In this document: piece by piece, positions 7,075-8,074 of the stretch
Numbering within the stretch: the first letter of the stretch is position 1
Layout of the letters: each line of letters opens with the position of its first letter
Source of the DNA: JAAYJK01 sp964531295
Lineage (GTDB): Bacteria > Bacillota > Syntrophomonadia > Syntrophomonadales > Syntrophomonadaceae
Length of the DNA: 8,074 bases
NCBI GenBank assembly: GCA_964531295.1
Contig: CAZHHJ010000113.1
Coordinates: 1 to 8,074, forward strand
Reading direction: 5' to 3'
Notes under the pieces: generated by a model
Database searches by the model: none
Told to the model about the DNA's origin: nothing
What the model saw: only the letters and a program-made list of their open reading frames with translations
Position numbers and translations under genes: made by a program

Positions 7075-7130
7075 GAAGAATCTTAAGCAGGGGTCAAAGA
7101 TCCTTCGCGCGGCCCAGGGTGGCAGGATGC
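7059..7130. repeat. Imperfect long dyad, resembling a widely dispersed intergenic repeat
   Basis: GAAGAATCTT (7075-7084) pairs with AAGATCCTTC (7097-7106) with one mismatch across a 12-base loop. The stem continues outward through CGC/GCG with one bulged A, and the outer arms CATTCTG (7060-7066) and CAGGATG (7123-7129) pair again with one wobble. The text strongly resembles an intergenic repeat I recall from many bacterial genomes (TTCTGAGCG..GAAGAATCT and its mirror). That likeness is from memory and would need a genome-wide search. It could be a small mobile remnant or a structural RNA hairpin. The single mismatch becomes G-U when read on the - strand. Confidence 0.55.
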
Positions 7131-7146
7131 GATGCCAGAAATGACT

Positions 7147-7175
7147 ATGATCGGGCGAAAAACAAGCCCGATCAT
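7147..7175. terminator. Stem-loop between convergent genes, probable bidirectional terminator
   Basis: ATGATCGGGC (7147-7156) and GCCCGATCAT (7166-7175) form a perfect 10-bp stem around a 9-base loop rich in A on the + strand. It lies 171 bases after the B2 stop and 37 bases after the DegV stop (reading the - strand), so it fits the end of the DegV transcript better. Neither strand has a convincing T-run after the stem, so it may only stabilise 3' ends or act with a factor. Confidence 0.5.
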
Positions 7176-7211
7176 GATATACATTGTTAGTGGGTTGGTC
7201 ACTGCTCCGCT

Positions 7212-8057
7212 CTATATTTCGTAGTAACATACCCCCAGTAAACCGGGGCCGGTATGTACACCCAAGGCCGGACTAATATCCGAGGTTATGAATTCCTTAA
7301 TATTAGGCAGTTTGCGCAAGCGTTCCGCTAGTTTATGAAACTCTTGCTGTGCTCCGCCGTGAACTACAGCCAGTTTTATCTCTTTTTCACTGGTTGCCTC
7401 TTCTACAATCTGCACCAGTTTTTCGATAGACTTCTTTCTCCCCTTGGCTTTACAGTAGGTAAAATATTTTCCATCTTCATCCACTGATATAAGTGGCTTC
7501 AAATGTAAAAATTCTCCCAGAACCGCTGCAACCTTGCCGATACGCCCACCCCGGCGCAGATATTCCAGGGTTTCCAGGATGTAGTACACGCGAACGCTTT
7601 CCTGCAGCTTATGTACGGAGTCGATAACTTTTTCAAAGCTGAGTCCATTGCTTATATTGCGAGCAGCATCCAGGACTATCCAGCCGGTTCCCATAGATAG
7701 GGTCTTGGTGTCAATAACTTTAATAGTTAAATCATTAATATCCCGACATATAAACTCCACCGCATTGAAAGTACCTGAGAGTCCGCTAGATATATGAACT
7801 GCCAGGACATGGGTAAATCCTTCCCGTCTTATTTCATCCAGAGCTTGTTTGATTTCATCCAGGGAGGGCAGGGAGGTAGTAGGAATTTCTTCCGGCATAC
7901 GACTGTATACCTCTTCAGGCTGAATATCAACCCGGTCTGAATATTCGCGATCTGGATATACCACCTTGGCTGGCAGGACTATTACTTTAAACTTCTGTAT
8001 AAACTCATTGGGCAGATCGCACATACTATCAGTCAAAAGTGCAATTTTTTCTTTCAT
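7212..8057 (-). CDS. DegV family protein (fatty-acid binding, FakB-like)
   Basis: This 281-residue soluble cytoplasmic protein belongs to the DegV/EDD family. Members bind a fatty acid, and some (FakB) present it to a fatty acid kinase to make acyl phosphate for phospholipid synthesis. Motifs in order are TDSMCDLP at 9-16, PTTSLPS at 59-65, SSGLSGT at 90-96, DTKTLSMGTG at 116-125, EYLRRGGRIG at 165-174, KPLISVDEDGK at 187-197 and GVHTGPGLLG at 266-275. The threonine/serine pair at 61-62, the serines at 90-94 and His268 correspond to ligand-contacting positions in the family. The length is normal. AGGAG at 8070-8074 lies 12 bases before the ATG, at the window edge; the promoter is outside. It faces the germination operon and has no evident link to it. 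No kinase gene is visible. Confidence 0.95.
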   Translation of the reverse strand: MKEKIALLTDSMCDLPNEFIQKFKVIVLPAKVVYPDREYSDRVDIQPEEVYSRMPEEIPTTSLPSLDEIKQALDEIRREGFTHVLAVHISSGLSGTFNAVEFICRDINDLTIKVIDTKTLSMGTGWIVLDAARNISNGLSFEKVIDSVHKLQESVRVYYILETLEYLRRGGRIGKVAAVLGEFLHLKPLISVDEDGKYFTYCKAKGRKKSIEKLVQIVEEATSEKEIKLAVVHGGAQQEFHKLAERLRKLPNIKEFITSDISPALGVHTGPGLLGVCYYEI

Positions 8058-8074
8058 ATCTTATCTTTGCTCCT

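Noticed and set aside
7010..7130. CRISPR-like array from the short direct repeats
   Set aside because: There are only two clear copies, with unequal lengths, no regular spacers and no cas genes. The arrangement fits a duplicated repeat end better.
6988..7230. 80-codon open frame on the - strand across the intergenic stretch
   Set aside because: It overlaps the DegV end in another frame and runs through the noncoding dyad repeat. Its peptide is cysteine-, tryptophan- and histidine-rich with no family likeness and looks like translated repeat sequence.
7212..8057. DegV gene as a functional part of the germination system
   Set aside because: It is convergent with the operon, separated by repeats and a stem-loop, and belongs to a lipid-metabolism family with no known germination role. 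Adjacency alone is not enough.

Overview
The window carries one seven-gene spore-germination receptor operon on the + strand (247-6975). A convergent DegV-family gene (7212-8057, - strand) lies beyond it. Ger receptor genes imply an endospore-forming Firmicute. The moderate GC content, ATG/GTG starts and strong purine-rich ribosome binding sites fit a Clostridia member, possibly close to Syntrophomonadaceae or Peptococcaceae. That placement is an impression from the sequence, not a database result.

Layout: positions 1-246 are an upstream region with no secure gene. It holds weak forespore-type promoter candidates and a striking CTAAT/ATTAG dyad. The operon order is B1 (247-1377), A (1489-3054), C1 (3051-4187), D1 (4231-4437), C2 (4457-5614), D2 (5633-5881), B2 (5878-6975). 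A is the GerA-type membrane subunit, B1 and B2 are GerAB-type transporter-like subunits, C1 and C2 are GerC-type lipoproteins, and D1 and D2 are small two-helix membrane proteins of the kind called D subunits. The junctions are tight: two are 4-base GTGA overlaps, and three others have gaps of 18-43 bases. Only the B1-A junction is loose, with 111 bases before the preferred ATG of A.

Working together: in the known Ger system, A, B and C proteins assemble in the inner membrane of the spore. The B subunit recognises the nutrient, the A subunit forms an ion channel, and the C lipoprotein is essential for function. D proteins modulate the response. Here a single A is accompanied by two B, two C and two D genes, with the C-D pair repeated in tandem. 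The layout suggests either two alternative receptors sharing one A channel, or one mixed receptor with non-identical B, C and D chains.

The 236-base convergent intergenic stretch (6976-7211) holds two short near-identical direct repeats, a long imperfect dyad resembling a widely dispersed bacterial intergenic repeat, and a perfect 10-bp stem-loop that probably ends transcription from one or both sides. No CRISPR array, tRNA, rRNA, transposase or phage gene was seen.
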